Positions 1 through 11,930 of a DNA stretch of 64,000 nt are shown here, piece by piece. This DNA is from Nicotiana tabacum (Eukaryota; Streptophyta; Magnoliopsida; Solanales; Solanaceae), in assembly GCF_000715075.1 (NCBI RefSeq), contig NC_134101.1, forward strand, positions 151,627,084 to 151,691,083, in the 5' to 3' direction. A model generated the notes under the pieces. The model saw nothing but the letters and a program-made list of their open reading frames with translations. It had not been told where the DNA came from and did not search any database. Position 1 is the stretch's first letter; each line of letters starts with the position of its first letter. A program made the translations under genes and the position numbers.

Positions 1-1300
1 CAACTGCAAGAGATCTCTCCCCAACTAGAATATATGCCAAACTCACCATATTCACCGCCTTTCGGCTCAAAGCATCGTCCACCACATTGGCTTTCCCAGT
101 TGGTAAAATATGGTGATATCATAATCCTTTAGCAACTCTAACCATCTCCGCTGCCTCAAATAGAGATCTATCTGTTTGAACAAGTGTTGTAGGCTAAGAT
201 GATCAGTAAACACCTCACAAGACACACCATACAACTAATGCCTCTAAATCTTCAACGCGTGAACTATCGCAACCAACTCCAAATCATGAACGAGGTAGTT
301 CTTCTCATCGGGCTTCAAGTGACAAGAAGCATAAGCAATAACTCTACCCTCCTGCATCAATACACAACCAATACCAACTCTCGAAGCATCACAATACACG
401 GACTTGAAGATGATGGCAAAACTAACACTGGAGTTGTGGTCAAGTCCGCCTTGAGCTTCTGAAAGCTCTCCTCACACTCATCCGACCATACAAATGAAGC
501 ACCCTTCTGAGTCAACTTGGTCAAGGGCAATGTGATAGATAAGAATCCCTAAACAAACCGGCGATAATAACCCGCCAAACCAAGAAAGCTGCGAATCTCT
601 GTGGCTGAGGACGGTCAAGGCCAACTCTAAACCGCCTCTTTCTTCTTCGGATCAACCCGAATACCCTCACTGGATACCACGTGCCCCAAGAAAGCCACTG
701 AACTGAGCTAGAACTCACACTTGGAGAATTTTGCATAAAGCTTCTCCTCCCTCAATCTCTGCAACACGACTCTCAAATGCTCTGTGTGCTCCTCCTGACT
801 ACGAAAATACACTAGAATATCATCAATGAAGACTATGACAAACAAGTCAAGATAAGGCCGGAACACGCTGTTCATCAAATGTATGAACGCTGCTGGGGCA
901 TTGGTCATCCCAAAAGACATCACCAAGAACTCATTATGACCATATCAGGTCCTAAAAGCTATCTTAAGAATATCCGAGTCCATGATCTTCAACTGGTGAT
1001 AACCTGAACGGAGATCAATCTTGGAGAACACTCTCGCCCCCTGAAGTTGGTCGAATAAATCATCAATGCGAGGCAAAGGATACTTGTTCTTAACTGTTAC
1101 TTTGTTCAATTGCCTATAAACAATGCACATCCTCATAGTGCCATCATTATTTTCACAAATAGAACCGACACACCCCAAGGTGACACACTAAGCCGAATGA
1201 ACCTCTTATCAAGGAGTTCCTGAAGCTGCTCCTTTAACTCTTTCAACTCCGCTGGTGCCATACGATATGGCAGAATAGAAATGGGCAGAGTGCTCGGCAC
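1..1300 (-). pseudogene. Tekay-type RT-RNase H region of pol
   Basis: Minus-strand translation gives the RT core in pieces. The palm segment around 950-1170 contains the [11 protein letters not shown] block. The catalytic FIDD motif (the chromovirus form of YxDD) lies near 820-835. The connection and RNase H, including the [10 protein letters not shown] block, lie between about 520 and 1. The frame changes near 1150, after the FVK motif, and an in-frame TGA follows the AFRT block near 945. Further stops occur at about 700-720 and below. The enzyme would copy element RNA in the capsid, but this copy cannot make it. The RNase H is cut by the window edge. Confidence 0.85.
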
Positions 1301-2000
1301 CAGGTTAATACCAAAATCGATATCCCTATCTAGTGGCATGCCCGACAGGTCTGCAGGAAGCACATCGGGAAAATCCCTCACAATTGGAACAGAATCAATA
1401 CTGGGAGTCTCAGCGCCGACATCCCTCACAAAGGCTAGATACGAAAGACAAACCTTCCTAACCATACGCTGGGCTTTCAAGAATAAGATCACTCTATTGG
1501 GAACATAATCAGTCACACCACACCACTCAATCTGTGGCACACCCGGTATAGCCAATGTGACTGTCTTAGCATGACAGTCCAGAATAGCACGACATATAGA
1601 TAGCAAATCCATGCCCAAAATGACATCGAAATCCACCATACAAAATAATAAAAGATCCACACGCGTCTCCAAACCCCCAATAGTCACCACACACGACCGG
1701 TACACACGGTCTACAACAACAGTATCGCCTACCGGGGTAGATAAATAAACAGGTAAAGCAAGAGACTTACTGGGCGTACTCAAATAACGAGCAAAGTATG
1801 ATGACACACAAGAAAAGGTGGAACTAGGATCAAATAATACAGAGGCATCTCTGCGGCAGACTGAAACAATACCTGTAATAACAGCATCGGAAGCAATAGT
1901 ATAGGGTCTGCTTGGAAGTGCATAGAAATGGGCCTGACCGCCACCTGATCGACCTCCCCCTCTGGGGTGACCCCTAGCTGACTGACCTACACCCCTAGCT
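1300..2000 (-). pseudogene. Tekay-type aspartic protease and RT N-terminus
   Basis: The minus-strand frame from about 2000 down to 1133 carries a retropepsin-like domain with LFDPSSTFSCVS, where the aspartate begins the active-site loop, and ILGMD further on. The LPYRMAPAELKELKEQL block that starts RT follows. The usual D-x-G of the loop is D-P-S here, so the glycine is lost. The plus-strand Tekay copy has DPGS at the same place, so I read this as a private mutation. This frame differs from that of the zinc knuckle, with the switch at a CACC-type short tandem repeat around 2005-2018. Confidence 0.8.
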
Positions 2001-3005
2001 GACTGGGTGGGTGGGTGGTAAAGTAACTGGCGCTGAAGCCGATGACTGACCCCTCTGCTGAGATTTACCCGCAAGACAATGAGGACATTGCCTCCACATA
2101 TGGCCCATCTCTCCACACTCATAGCAACTCCCAGGTGCTGAAGAAGAGGACTGAAGGGAATCCCTAGCACCGGAATGACTAGCAGATGCACCTGGCATAG
2201 AAGAGCCCTGAATTGATAGAGCACGGGACAAACTCTGAGCTGGAAGGGCACTAAGTGATGACTGGACCTGATAAGAACTGTGAGAACCATGACCCGATGA
2301 CGCCCCACAATAACCTGGGCAAGCTGGCTGAGCAAGACTGAATGGACGTCCTCTGTTGTGCTGAAACTGACCTCTCGAAGGAGTACCACTATAACTACCA
2401 GATCCTCGAGGCCTTTTGGCCTCCCTCTCCTGACGCTCCTGGTGACGAACTAACTCAATCTCACGGGAAATATCCACAACCTCCTAGAAAGTAGCACCAG
2501 TCACCCTCTCGCTGGTCATGAGAATATGAAGTTGATAAGTGAGGCCATCAACAAACCTCCTAATCCTCTCTCTATCTGTCGGAACCAACCAAATAGTATG
2601 ACGAGTTAACTCGGAGAACCTCATCTCATACTGTGTCACAATCATCTCTCCCTGATGCAACCACTTAAACTCCCTACGCAGCTCCTCTCTGCGAGACTGC
2701 GGCACATACTTCTCCAGAAAGAGAACGAAGAAATGCTGCCAGGTAAGGGGTGTCGCACCAATTGGCCTACGCCTCTCAAAAGTCTCCCACCAAGTGAAAG
2801 CAGCTCTAGAAAACTGATAAGTAGTGAAAGCGACCACGCTGGTCTCCAGAATACCTTTTGTACGAAGCATCCTCTAACACTTATCTAAGAAACCCTGGGC
2901 ATCCTCACCCTCTGCACTACTGAAGGTCGGAGGCTGAAGTCTACCAAACCTCTCCAACCTATGATGCTCATCCTCTAGCATGGCAGGAACTACATAGTCT
3001 AGTTG
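1995..3005 (-). pseudogene. Tekay-type gag, capsid and nucleocapsid part
   Basis: The minus-strand reading from 3005 gives a retrotransposon gag capsid (WWETFERRRP, FLEKYVPQSRREELRREF, RFVDGLTYQL), then a basic, serine-rich linker, then one CCHC zinc knuckle, CYECGEMGHMWRQC, near 2065-2105, with correct C-x2-C-x4-H-x4-C spacing. A stop follows DKC near 2880 and the frame also changes between about 2484 and 2477. After the knuckle the frame runs into a stop near 1995. The sequence upstream of 3005 was joined to 7841-8235 before the solo LTR was inserted. Confidence 0.85.
2005..2018 (+). repeat. Short GGGT tandem repeat at a gag/protease frame switch
   Basis: Three tandem GGGT units (CACC on the coding strand) lie where the frame moves from gag zinc knuckle to protease. 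Just left of it a stretch of about 20 bases containing CCCCTAGCTGACT is present twice in tandem (about 1968-2004). Slippage in this low-complexity patch is the simplest cause of the frameshift. Confidence 0.6.
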
Positions 3006-3010
3006 CAACC
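3006..3010. other. Target-site duplication, left copy (CAACC)
   Basis: CAACC directly precedes the TGTTGATACC terminus at 3011 and is repeated exactly at 7836-7840, directly after the CGACA terminus. Confidence 0.9.
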
Positions 3011-6000
3011 TGTTGATACCCAATTTTTTTCTAAGTATTTTTTACACTCAAAATACTTTCAAAATAACATATATGTGCATACATAAGCATGCCCAAGTGT
3101 TTTGGTATTTTTCCTAAATTTCTAAAGACTTTCAAAACCAATTTATTATCTATTTTAGCAGTGCAAAATTCAATAATTATTTCCAAAATTATCATTTTGG
3201 TGAATAATTTATTTATTTCTAATATTTACACCAAAATATAATTAAGGTGATTTTTTTGCATATTTTTACAAATTTATTTGATATTTAAAAGCTAAATTGC
3301 ATGTAATTGCAATTATAGCCTATTTTACAATTAACAACATTTCATTATTATTAAATTATTTCCAATATTTTTAAATTAATACTTATACCTTATTAATTAG
3401 TTCAATGCTTTTAATCTGTTTTAATAATCTTTTTAATAATTTTATATAAAATAAAAAGGGAGAAATTGGTTATTTAACACATAGCCATTGTCATTAAAAT
3501 ATTAGCCCAAAATTAAACCCCAATACCACCCAATTAAACGACAAAATTTCATTTTTTTTACCCGACCCCTTGACCCAATTGCTAAACCCGTCCGGTTTTT
3601 CTTTTAAATCCTGGTCGTTGATCATTTTTGATCAACGACCATAACGTATCATTTCCTTTTTTAATCCCTAACCCCCTAACCCTAGTTCATTTACCCAAAT
3701 ACAGCCGCCTCCAAACTCCCTTCGTCTCCCAAAACCTCTCTGGTCCTCTGAAACCCTAACCGTGTTCCACCGATCTCCGTCTCATTTCCACCGGAATCCA
3801 TGGCAGCCCATGCCATATGTGGCCTGTGCTCACTCTCCCTCACTACTAACTTAAGCTATTTGAAGATTGGAGGCCTAAATTCCATGGTCTCCTTTAGATC
3901 TGTCTCAGATCTGCAAGATCCATGGCCTCTCCGGCTATTTTCTGGCATGTTCGAAGCAATATGAGTCTCTCCGACTAAAGATTCGACTTTCCTCAAGGCC
4001 TTCTCATCCTAAGGTCTTCTCTGCCATTTTTAAGCCTTCTATGGTTCTGTACTCATCTATCTATCTCAGATCTGTGACGTGTTGGGTCTTTAATAGACGT
4101 TTTAGGGCTTTTCCCCAAATTTTTCTTTTCAAAAATTTGTTCGAATCCAATTTTAGGGTTTCTGGAAAAACTTCTTTAAAGGTTTTCTAACTCTTTTGCT
4201 CTCTCCTATGGGTGTTTATGCTCGCATGTTTATTTCTTATTATGTTCAAGATTGTTCTCTTATTTCCTTACTGATTTTGCAAGGTTCTTTTCTGTTCTTT
4301 GTTCACGTGCTAACTTAGGTCATTGCTTCTCACTCTTTGCTATGTATGTTTAAGTTCATGCTTTGATTTTGTTTCACTTTACTAAGTTTCGTTGATATTC
4401 CTGCTCAGCATGTTCTTGCCTACCTTTTATCTTAAAACTCGTAGTTTCTCTTGCTTCTGTTCGTGTATGTCTGCCTCTCTCAATGACTTTGAACGATTTC
4501 TCACCTCTGTTTCTATTTGAAACCCTAAAATTTGGGGGTTTCCCTTCGAGTAGATGACACTAGGGTTTCATTTTGGAACCCTAGGTTTCAGACTCCCTGT
4601 GAGCCTGGAACTGAATTTGGAATCTTACTTGCCTATGATTCTGAAATTTTCATTATTAAGCTTTTCTTTTGTTTGGACTGTATGCTTTATATTTGAGGAA
4701 AAAACTTCCCTTTCAAAGATTTCACCCAGAATTGATTTTGAAATCCCTTTAATCATGCTAGTGATTCATCCCTGATTTCTTTCGATTAAATCCCTTTTAC
4801 CCTACTAGCTGTTTATTTTGATCCTTTTGCGTGTAAAATCCTAGGCTTATGATGATTTCTTTAAATACTTGGTCTTGTGTATCTCTTCTGTGATTCTGTA
4901 CCAACGTTTGAATTATTCTTTCCTTATTTACCTGAGGTTCTTTATGATTACAATTGGATCCGGGATCCTTTTGACTGATTTTCAAACTGATACCTTATTC
5001 TTACTTTATAAAGGACACCACTATTCCATCTTTTCTTAATTACCAACTATGTACTTGACCTTATTTGTGCACTATATGATTTTCTTACCTTAGTCAAGCC
5101 TTAGTAAATTGATTTTTTTCCTCCTTGTTCCATCTTGATTAGCCGTTTGACCTAGACCCCTTAATTGAAGGAGTGTAGTTATCTTAATTGATACTAATTG
5201 ATTGGTTTCTATGTTTGTGCACTCTTTGCCTGCCTTAATTGCTTTCAAAAAAACTATATAAGGACCTAGTCCTCCCTCTTTCTATCATGACTCAATGCTC
5301 AGAAATTAGAAACACACAGACACACACTGAAATACACACGAACAAAAACACTTTCTTGCAATACTGTTTTAAATTCGGCTTTGCTTGAGATCTTTTGGAA
5401 CTGTTGTTTACAACTTGGTTCTCTCAAGGCTACTTTTGCTTACTTATTTTCTTTGAAACTGGTATGTCCTTTGTTTAAATATTCTGCCTCACCTCCTATG
5501 TGTTTACTTCACACCTTCAGACTGTTGTTTACTCTACTGCCTATGTTCAGTAATTTGTGTTAAATATTTTCTCTTCCTTGCTTCTATTTCTGTTATGAAT
5601 CCTCTACCCCTATCCCCTTCAATGTGCAGAGTTAAGTTCCTGGCCTGACAGTATCCTAATTACTGTCCAGGCCTTGGCTTGATCCACAATGGATCCTAAC
5701 TATCAATGCTTGACCAGCAGGCTGGTCAGGGGTGTGCCAGCATCCCGATTGCTGGGCATGACCACTAGCTTGCCCTGTCTCTCTTTGATTCCCTTCCCCC
5801 CCTGTGCACTTACACCTATTGCTAGAATCTTAAGTTTTGCCCCTCTCTCTTGAGCCTTGCTTTGGGACCTTGAGTTCCCTCTGAACTTGGACATTTGAGA
5901 GCTGACATTTCCACATTGCACTATAATCTAAATCTGCAATATATTTGGGGTGTAAGCACTGCCTGGAGTTCCTGAAACTCCTTGGATCTCTGAAACACCC

Positions 6001-7835
6001 CAGATAAGAGAAGGCTTTGGAAATTTGGATTTCGGAAGTGGTTCAATTTCATATTGTTAGACACTAAGTCTGAATTAGGCTGCTCGGATGTAGGTGATGA
6101 TTTCTGATGTACTTTTAATTTTTGTCTTATTTTTCATTGGCTTGTAATAATGTGTATAAACTTATGGGGATTTAGTGAAAAGGTGAGGGGATTTACTTTT
6201 ATGCACAAAGGGTAGAGATCATGCCTATAGGATTTAATTTTTTGATCTATGCGATCTCACAATAGAAACCATTATAGGATCTAACTTTCTGATTTCTGCA
6301 ACTATGCATATAGATACCATGCCTATAGGGATTTGCATTTCTGGATTTATAATGACATTAGGCAAACCGTTAGGTTTAACGATAAGCCAGCATATAGATA
6401 TCATATTTGTAAGGCTGTTAACGTTTGAAATGTATTAAAATCAGTAACTTGTAGAGATCATGCCTATAGGAACTTCAAATTGGAATTGTTTCACTCGTCT
6501 AAAACAGTACTGCCCCTTTTGCTAAAACAAGCGACTTTCTGCATGTTTTCTGAACCCTTAAAACTTTTCTTGCAACCAAACCAGTGCATCTTTTTCCTTC
6601 TTGATAAATATTCTCAAAATCAGTGCATATTTTCTGGAAACTTACTGCTTTCCTGATAATTTGACAAACATTTTTCAAATCAATCTGAATTCACTTCTTT
6701 ATACTTATCTGATAAACCTTTTGAATCAGTCTGCAATTCAGTTCTTTTGTTAAAACTTGGCAATTCTTTTTCTTAAACAAGTATGTCTTCTGAAACTCGT
6801 TTTAAACCATTTTCTTTGTATTAAGTCTGCAATCTTTTTTGAAACTTATCTTATTCTGCAACTCCTTTTACAATCAGTAGTTCTGTCCCACATTTAAGGT
6901 AAAGTTGACTAATTAAAGTGGTTCAGTCTTTGATGACTGCATTCGAGTAAGCCTCATGCGGACTTCCTATCTAAAAATATGAGTTAAATCAGTCCGTTTA
7001 TCGCTTTAATTTTAAAGACCAAACCAGTACATGTGAGACATGCTAAACTTTGTGGCTTATCTGATTTAAGGAGGTTTACTTGAGCATTACTTGCTTATCT
7101 GCCTCCAATTTTACTTGTATTATGCGTTTTGATTGACGCCTTAGTATTTTGTCCTTTGAAACTCTCACAAAGCCCTAAATCCCTTTCCCTTTCGGATTAG
7201 TAATCCTAAATGCCTCCGGGGCTGATAAGAGTGGGACGGGTACTAGCATGCAATAAGTAACGAAACTTTCCGCGCTTTAATACCTTAACGGGCTGGGAAG
7301 GGTAGAATATGGATATGATGACCGGTGCGCCAATATCACGTGCGACCCCTCTTCTGAGGAGTGATTGCTGGATATTGCATTGATGTGATCCATATTAATT
7401 GTAAACCTAGGACCCCCCTCCCTTTATTTGCTTTCATCTTTTCTTGTAAAATTATTCAAATCTCTTTTTTAAAAATTTCTACCGTCTCTGCTTACCTTCG
7501 AAAGTTTTCAACCTGATTGCAATGTTATATGCGAATCCTTATTTGAGCCTTGATTGTTTACTTGTAAAGTCACAACTGTAACATGGCTAGGAACCACACT
7601 AGTAGATCTTGAGGGGTGCCTAACACCTTCCCCTCGAGATAATTTCTAGCCCTTACCCAAACTCTGGTTTTCCAACTCAAACTCTTCTAAAAAAAGTGTC
7701 CTAATGCACTATAATCATTAGGTGGCGACTCTTCAAATTTCGAAACCCAATTCTCGAAAGGGAATAGAGTTGTCCTTCCCAATGTCGTATACCCGATTTC
7801 TGACCCCACGGTTAGAGAAAAAGGGGGCGTCGACA
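3011..7835 (+). repeat. Solo LTR of an Ogre/Tat-type retrotransposon
   Basis: A 4825-bp unit starts TGTTGATACC and ends GCGTCGACA, and is flanked by a perfect CAACC duplication inside Tekay gag. Both ends match the LTRs of the Ogre-type element at 21106-51170: TGTTGATACC at one end, and at the other the block with GGTGGCGACTCTTC (7721-7734), whose complement reads GAAGAGTCGCCACC as in the other two LTRs. No internal domain, primer site or polypurine tract is present, so it is a solo LTR left by LTR-LTR recombination. It lies in the opposite orientation to the full element. The short open frames inside it have no recognisable product. It is richly diverged from the other two LTRs, suggesting a different subfamily or an older copy. 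Confidence 0.85.
5254..5263 (+). promoter_or_regulatory. Probable TATA box of the solo Ogre-type LTR
   Basis: CTATATAAGG is followed 50-80 bases later by an ACACACAGACACACAC tract. The two LTRs of the full Ogre element have a CTATAAATA followed by a similar CAAACAAGACACACAC tract at the matching place, which supports this as the U3/R promoter. Confidence 0.5.
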
Positions 7836-7840
7836 CAACC
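7836..7840. other. Target-site duplication, right copy (CAACC)
   Basis: Exact partner of 3006-3010; the Tekay gag reading resumes directly after it. Confidence 0.9.
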
Positions 7841-8235
7841 GGATAGGCTGGATGTGCCCCCGGTGTCTGAAGTCCCTGCATGACCTACTCAGGTGTGTGA
7901 GCGGCGGGAGTCTGATTGCCTCCCCCAGCCTAAGAAGTAGCTGCAGCTGTAGTAGCTGAGACCGCCTGAGCTAGGCCAGTGTAAACTGATAGGATCTGAG
8001 CCAAGGCCTCTTGAAGACCCGGAATCACAATGGGCACAACTGGAGCGTCCACAACTGGGACTTGATCCTAAAATGGGGTGGCTAGTGGATCTGGAGGTAC
8101 TGCCCTAGCTGCTGTGCGGGCCACACCTCTGCCCCTACCACGACCACGACCACGACCGCGTCTTCGGCCTCTAGTGGCCACAACTGGTGGTACTGGTGGT
8201 CGTACATCCTGACCAGTAGAGCGTGTCCTCACCAT
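7841..8235 (-). pseudogene. Tekay-type gag, N-terminal part
   Basis: The minus-strand ATG at 8235 opens MVRTRSTGQDVRPP followed by an Arg-Gly run (RGRGRGRGRGRG), the same start as in the plus-strand copy at 54473 (MVRTRATRDDQAP). I chose this ATG over an in-frame one 42 bases upstream because of that match. The Pro/Ala-rich linker is broken by in-frame stops near 8066 and twice more before 7880. The reading meets the solo LTR at 7836 and resumes at 3005. Confidence 0.8.
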
Positions 8236-8420
8236 TTGTGAGAGAATATAATAACAGAAGTTTAGTACTCGGATCAACCAATTCGCACGACAAGAATTTC
8301 AAGAATATGAAGTTTTCCTAAAGGTTCTGCAGCATCTCGAGGATAAATACTGACGTCTCTGTACCGATCTGCGAGACTCTACTAAACCTGCTCATGACTC
8401 GTGAGACCTATGTAACCTAA

Positions 8421-8432
8421 GCTCTAATACTA
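8421..8432 (-). other. Degenerate primer-binding site (tRNA-iMet type) of the Tekay element
   Basis: On the minus strand TAGTATTAGAGC lies 3 bases after the LTR end. The second Tekay element has the canonical TGGTATCAGAGC after the same 3-base spacer, so this copy carries two substitutions. Confidence 0.8.
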
Positions 8433-8435
8433 ACT

Positions 8436-11182
8436 TGTCACGACCCTAAACCCGGACCCGGTCGTGATGGTGCCTCTCGTGAAGACAAGGCTAGCCGACA
8501 CTTTCCCATTTCAGTTTTAAGCAATTAAACAATAAGAATTAAGTCTAAAATGTGGTAAATAATCCACGAGTAAGAAGTGAACATTACAGTTTGCGGAACA
8601 AAATTCAACAAAGCCCGATACCGGGGTGTCACTAGTCATGAGGAACTACAAATCCGGATCAATACAAGAAAGGTCTACATAGTTCAATACAGATCTCAAA
8701 TAGAGAAGTTTAAGATAAGGGAAGAAGCTCTGGGCTGCGAACGCCGACAACTACCTAGAGAATCTTCGAATCCACCTGAGCTGGAAAGATCAACTCTCGA
8801 CAAAGGGATCAACATTGCCTAAATCTACACACGGGGTGTAGAGAGTAAAGTGAGTACTCCAACTCAGTGAGTAATAATCATAAATAAACGACTAAGAGAT
8901 ATGAAAACGCGTAAGTCACATTACAGGCTATAATGAAGCAGTAAAAACAGGTAAAAATGGTGACTTAATACAGATGTGTAAAATCATATAAGTTTAGTTT
9001 AATCTTCATGAAATGCCTAATCAACAATTAAACAGGTAAATGACAGACAATGCGACAGATAAGCACATAAAGTATTGACCCTCGGACACAATGTCAACAA
9101 TACCAGCCCCTCGGGCTATCTCTCACATTACAATGGGTACCCGCACTAGCTGGGGGTGTGCAAACTACTAGAGAGGCCCCTTACGGCCCAAGCGCAATAT
9201 CAAGCCATCTCGTGGCATCATCACTAGGCTCTCGTCCTCATATCAACAAGCCACCTCGTGGCGTACATATCTCAGGCCCTCGGCCTCATAATCATAATTA
9301 GTGTTTCCTCACAAATAGACCCTTGACCTTACTCAGTCAAAATGCTCACAAGCCACTCGGGCATTAGCAAATCATGATTCTCAGCTCAAAATATCATTTG
9401 AAAGATCATTTAAGTGTTAAAATAGAGTAAACATAGTTGAGTTATAAAAATTGTGAAATATAGCATGACTAAGTTCAAGTATAAGGTCAAAACAGTGAGG
9501 AAATATCAATAAAAATCCCCTAAGGTTTCAAATAGTTGGCACGAGGTCCAAATATGGCATTCAGCGCACGAGGCCCAAATATGGCATACAACCCAAATAA
9601 TCATACGGGACGGACTAAGTCACAATCCTCAATAGTGCACGACCCCACGCTCGTCATCAAGCGTGTGCATCACCTCAATATAGCACAACGATGTGCAAAT
9701 CCGGGATTTCATACCCTCAAGACATCATTTACGATCATTACTCATCTCAAGCCGGTGCAAACTCTAGCCCACGACGCCTTTGCCCCTCGAATCGGCCTCC
9801 ACTCGCGTCGAATCTATCCAAAATCAGAATCATGGCATCAAAATATGCTAAGGGAATGAAGCCCAAGCAAAAATAATCAATTTACAACACAAATCCCGAA
9901 ATTACCAAAACTCGACCCCGGGCCCACATCTCGGAATTTAATAATTTTTACATTAATAGATTTCTTATCTCCGCACGAGTTCATACATATCAAAAGTTCT
10001 GAAATCCGACCTCAAATGGTCCTTCAAATCCTCAATCAAACGTCTAAGTTTCCAACCCCTAGTTTCCCCAAACTTTGATCATTAAATTCCATTAATTACA
10101 AGCTTAATCCATGAAATAATACCATAGAAACGAGTTTTAGGTCCAAAATCCTTACCTCAATGAAGTTCCCCTTGAAATCCTCCTTCAAAATCGTCCAAAA
10201 AGCTCCAAAGCCGACTTAAAAATGGTGGAATAGCTCAAAAATCACGAAGGAAACAATTTATACTTCCTGGCCCAGGCATTTTCGCATCTGCGGCCATATT
10301 CTCGCTTCTACGGTTTTCACTTTTTCTGCCCCGATCCGCATCTACGATGCACCAGTCGCACCTGCGCCATCTCAGGTGCGGTCCACTAATTGCTTCTGCG
10401 ATTTCCTGCCTCCCTAGCTCCATTCCGCTTCTGCGGCTCCCTTCCATGCATCTGTTAGATTGCACCTGCGGTCCCCAATCCGCAAGTGCGGAAATACCAG
10501 AAGCAGAAAAATCTAAAGCTTCAACAAAATCTCAAACTCTTCGTCAACCATCCGAAATCACCCTTAGGCCTGCGGGATCTCAACCAAAAGCACAAACATA
10601 TCCCATAACCTCATTCAAACTTATACCAATCTTCAAAACACCTCAAACAACATCGAATCAACCAAAACTCATCGGATTCAAGCCTAAGTTTCCAAAAATC
10701 TTCCGAATTCCGCTTTTGATAAAAAAACCCAACCAAACCATGTCCAAATGACCTGAAATTTTGCACACACATCCCAAATGACACAACGGAAGTACTGATA
10801 CTCTCCGAATTCCATTATGACCCTATATCAAAATCTCACCCATCAACAAGAAATCGCCAAAATACCAACTTCGCCAATTCAAGTCTAAATCTACTCCGGA
10901 CCTCCAAAATACATTCCGATCACGCTCCTAAGTCCCAATCACCTCCCGAAGCTATCCGAACCATTGTAACTCACATCCGAGCCCTCTAACATATAAGTCA
11001 ACATCCAATTGACTTTTCCAACTTAAGCTTCCTCAAAAAAAACTAAGTGTCTCAAACCTTACCAAATCCTTTCCGAACCCGAGCCAACCAACCCGATCTC
11101 ATATAGAACCGATAGACAAAGCAATAAGAAACAAAAATGTGGGAAACGGAGAACTAATGAGATGACTGGCCGGATCGTCACA
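8436..11182 (-). repeat. 5' LTR of the left Tekay-type element
   Basis: A 2747-bp LTR that on the minus strand starts TGTGACGATCCGGCC and ends in GTCGTGACA. It is homologous end to end with the solo LTR at 54575-57326 and with the LTR start at 60254. A CpG-palindrome cluster at 10268-10500 abuts a TATA-like element at 10255-10263. The middle portion (about 8830-9880) holds no gene. The flank beyond 11182 is ATGTC; its partner is outside the window. Confidence 0.88.
10255..10500 (-). promoter_or_regulatory. CpG-palindrome cluster plus TATA in Tekay 5' LTR
   Basis: Reading on the minus strand, repeated short units of the CGCANNTGCGG and GCGGATTG kind (for example CACCTGCGGT, CTTCTGCGGC, AGGTGCGGTCC on either strand) fill 10500-10268. 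TATAAATTG follows at 10263-10255. The cluster starts about 680 bases into the LTR, matching the position in the other three Tekay LTRs. Promoter function is inferred. Confidence 0.55.
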
Positions 11183-11243
11183 ATGTCAGCATAGGGACAC
11201 ACCACACGCAAATTCTTGTAGAAGAAAAATAAAAATTAGTTGG
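11183..11243. other. Short unassigned flank between Tekay LTR and copia element
   Basis: 61 bases with no recognised family. Before the copia insertion this was contiguous with 16066 onward, so it is also the left flank of the CACTA terminus. Confidence 0.5.
11239..11243. other. Copia target-site duplication, left copy (GTTGG)
   Basis: Exactly repeated at 16066-16070; both abut the 202-bp LTRs. Confidence 0.92.
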
Positions 11244-11445
11244 TGTGAAAGCTAGAGTTTTATTTTGAGAAAAATTAACTCGTCAATTTACTGCAGTCAT
11301 GGTACAATTTAAATACATACAAGAGACCATCATGGTTAAACTATATCTACAACATGTGATAATCCTATTTACATGAATCACTTATCTACAATGATTAGTA
11401 CTTATCCATTAGAGTCCTAGTATAAGTCTGCTATTCCTGCTGATA
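11244..11445 (-). repeat. Copia 3' LTR
   Basis: 202 bp, aligned without gaps to 15864-16065. On the minus strand it starts TATCAGCAGGAATAG in both copies and ends with CACA, so the usual initial TG is TA in this element. The adjoining bases at 11446-11455 form the PPT on the minus strand (TTGAGGGGAG). Confidence 0.9.
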
Positions 11446-11930
11446 CTCCCCTCAAGGTGGCGCATATGGATTACAAATGCACATCTTGCCAAGGGATGTA
11501 TGAAAATTTCGTTGTCCCAACCTTTAATGAACATGTTTGCTAACTGAGCTTTTGTTGAAACATGACAAGTGACCAAGTCACACGAGGCAATATGTTCGCG
11601 CACAAAGTGACAATCCGCTTCTATGTGCTTCATATGCTCATGAAAAATCGGGTTGGATGCAATATGCAATGGAGCCTGGTTATCACAAAATAACTCTGAG
11701 GTCATTGTTTATGGCACTTGTAAGAAATTTAAGATCCCTCTCAACCAAATGATTTCACTCGTTGTGTTCGCCATTGACCACCAAATGATTTCACTCGTTT
11801 TGTTCGCCATTGACCAATATTCTGCTTCAGCAGATGACCGAGAAACCTTGGTTTGTTTCTTGGATTTCCATGCTACAGGTGCTGTCCCTAACATTATAAA
11901 ATATCCTGAAACAAAATGACGAGTCATTGG
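11446..11930 (-). pseudogene. Copia RNase H with internal 36-bp duplication
   Basis: The minus strand gives the copia RNase H in two frames. The part at 11709-11927 contains [22 protein letters not shown], the standard core. The part at 11446-11705 contains [25 protein letters not shown] in the C-terminal half. Twelve codons after the core are duplicated in tandem (11745-11780 and 11781-11816, one mismatch). The frame then breaks near 11706. Confidence 0.85.
11745..11816 (-). repeat. 36-bp tandem duplication inside copia RNase H
   Basis: Two adjacent 36-bp units differ at one base. The duplication keeps the frame and repeats [12 protein letters not shown] / [12 protein letters not shown] in the RNase H C-terminal region. 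It is a lesion of this copy, not a normal part of copia RNase H. Confidence 0.9.

Larger units (their letters stand above)
1..11182 (-). mobile_element. Tekay-type chromovirus (Ty3/gypsy), 5' LTR to RNase H, left-truncated by window
   Basis: Read on the minus strand the order is 5' LTR (11182 to 8436), degenerate tRNA-iMet primer site, gag start at 8235, gag capsid and zinc knuckle, protease, reverse transcriptase and RNase H. The element continues past base 1, so integrase, chromodomain and 3' LTR are not seen. The gag-protease-RT wording and the LTR termini match the element at 51584-60253, so both belong to one family. A solo LTR of an Ogre-type element interrupts gag at 3011-7835. Coding is dead: several in-frame stops and frameshifts are present. 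The Tekay assignment rests on recognition of the chromovirus polyprotein and not on a phylogeny. Confidence 0.85.

Noticed and set aside
8577..8822. 81-residue plus-strand frame as a gene
   Set aside because: It lies antisense within the U5/R part of a Tekay LTR; no domain and not open in the homologous LTRs at the same place.
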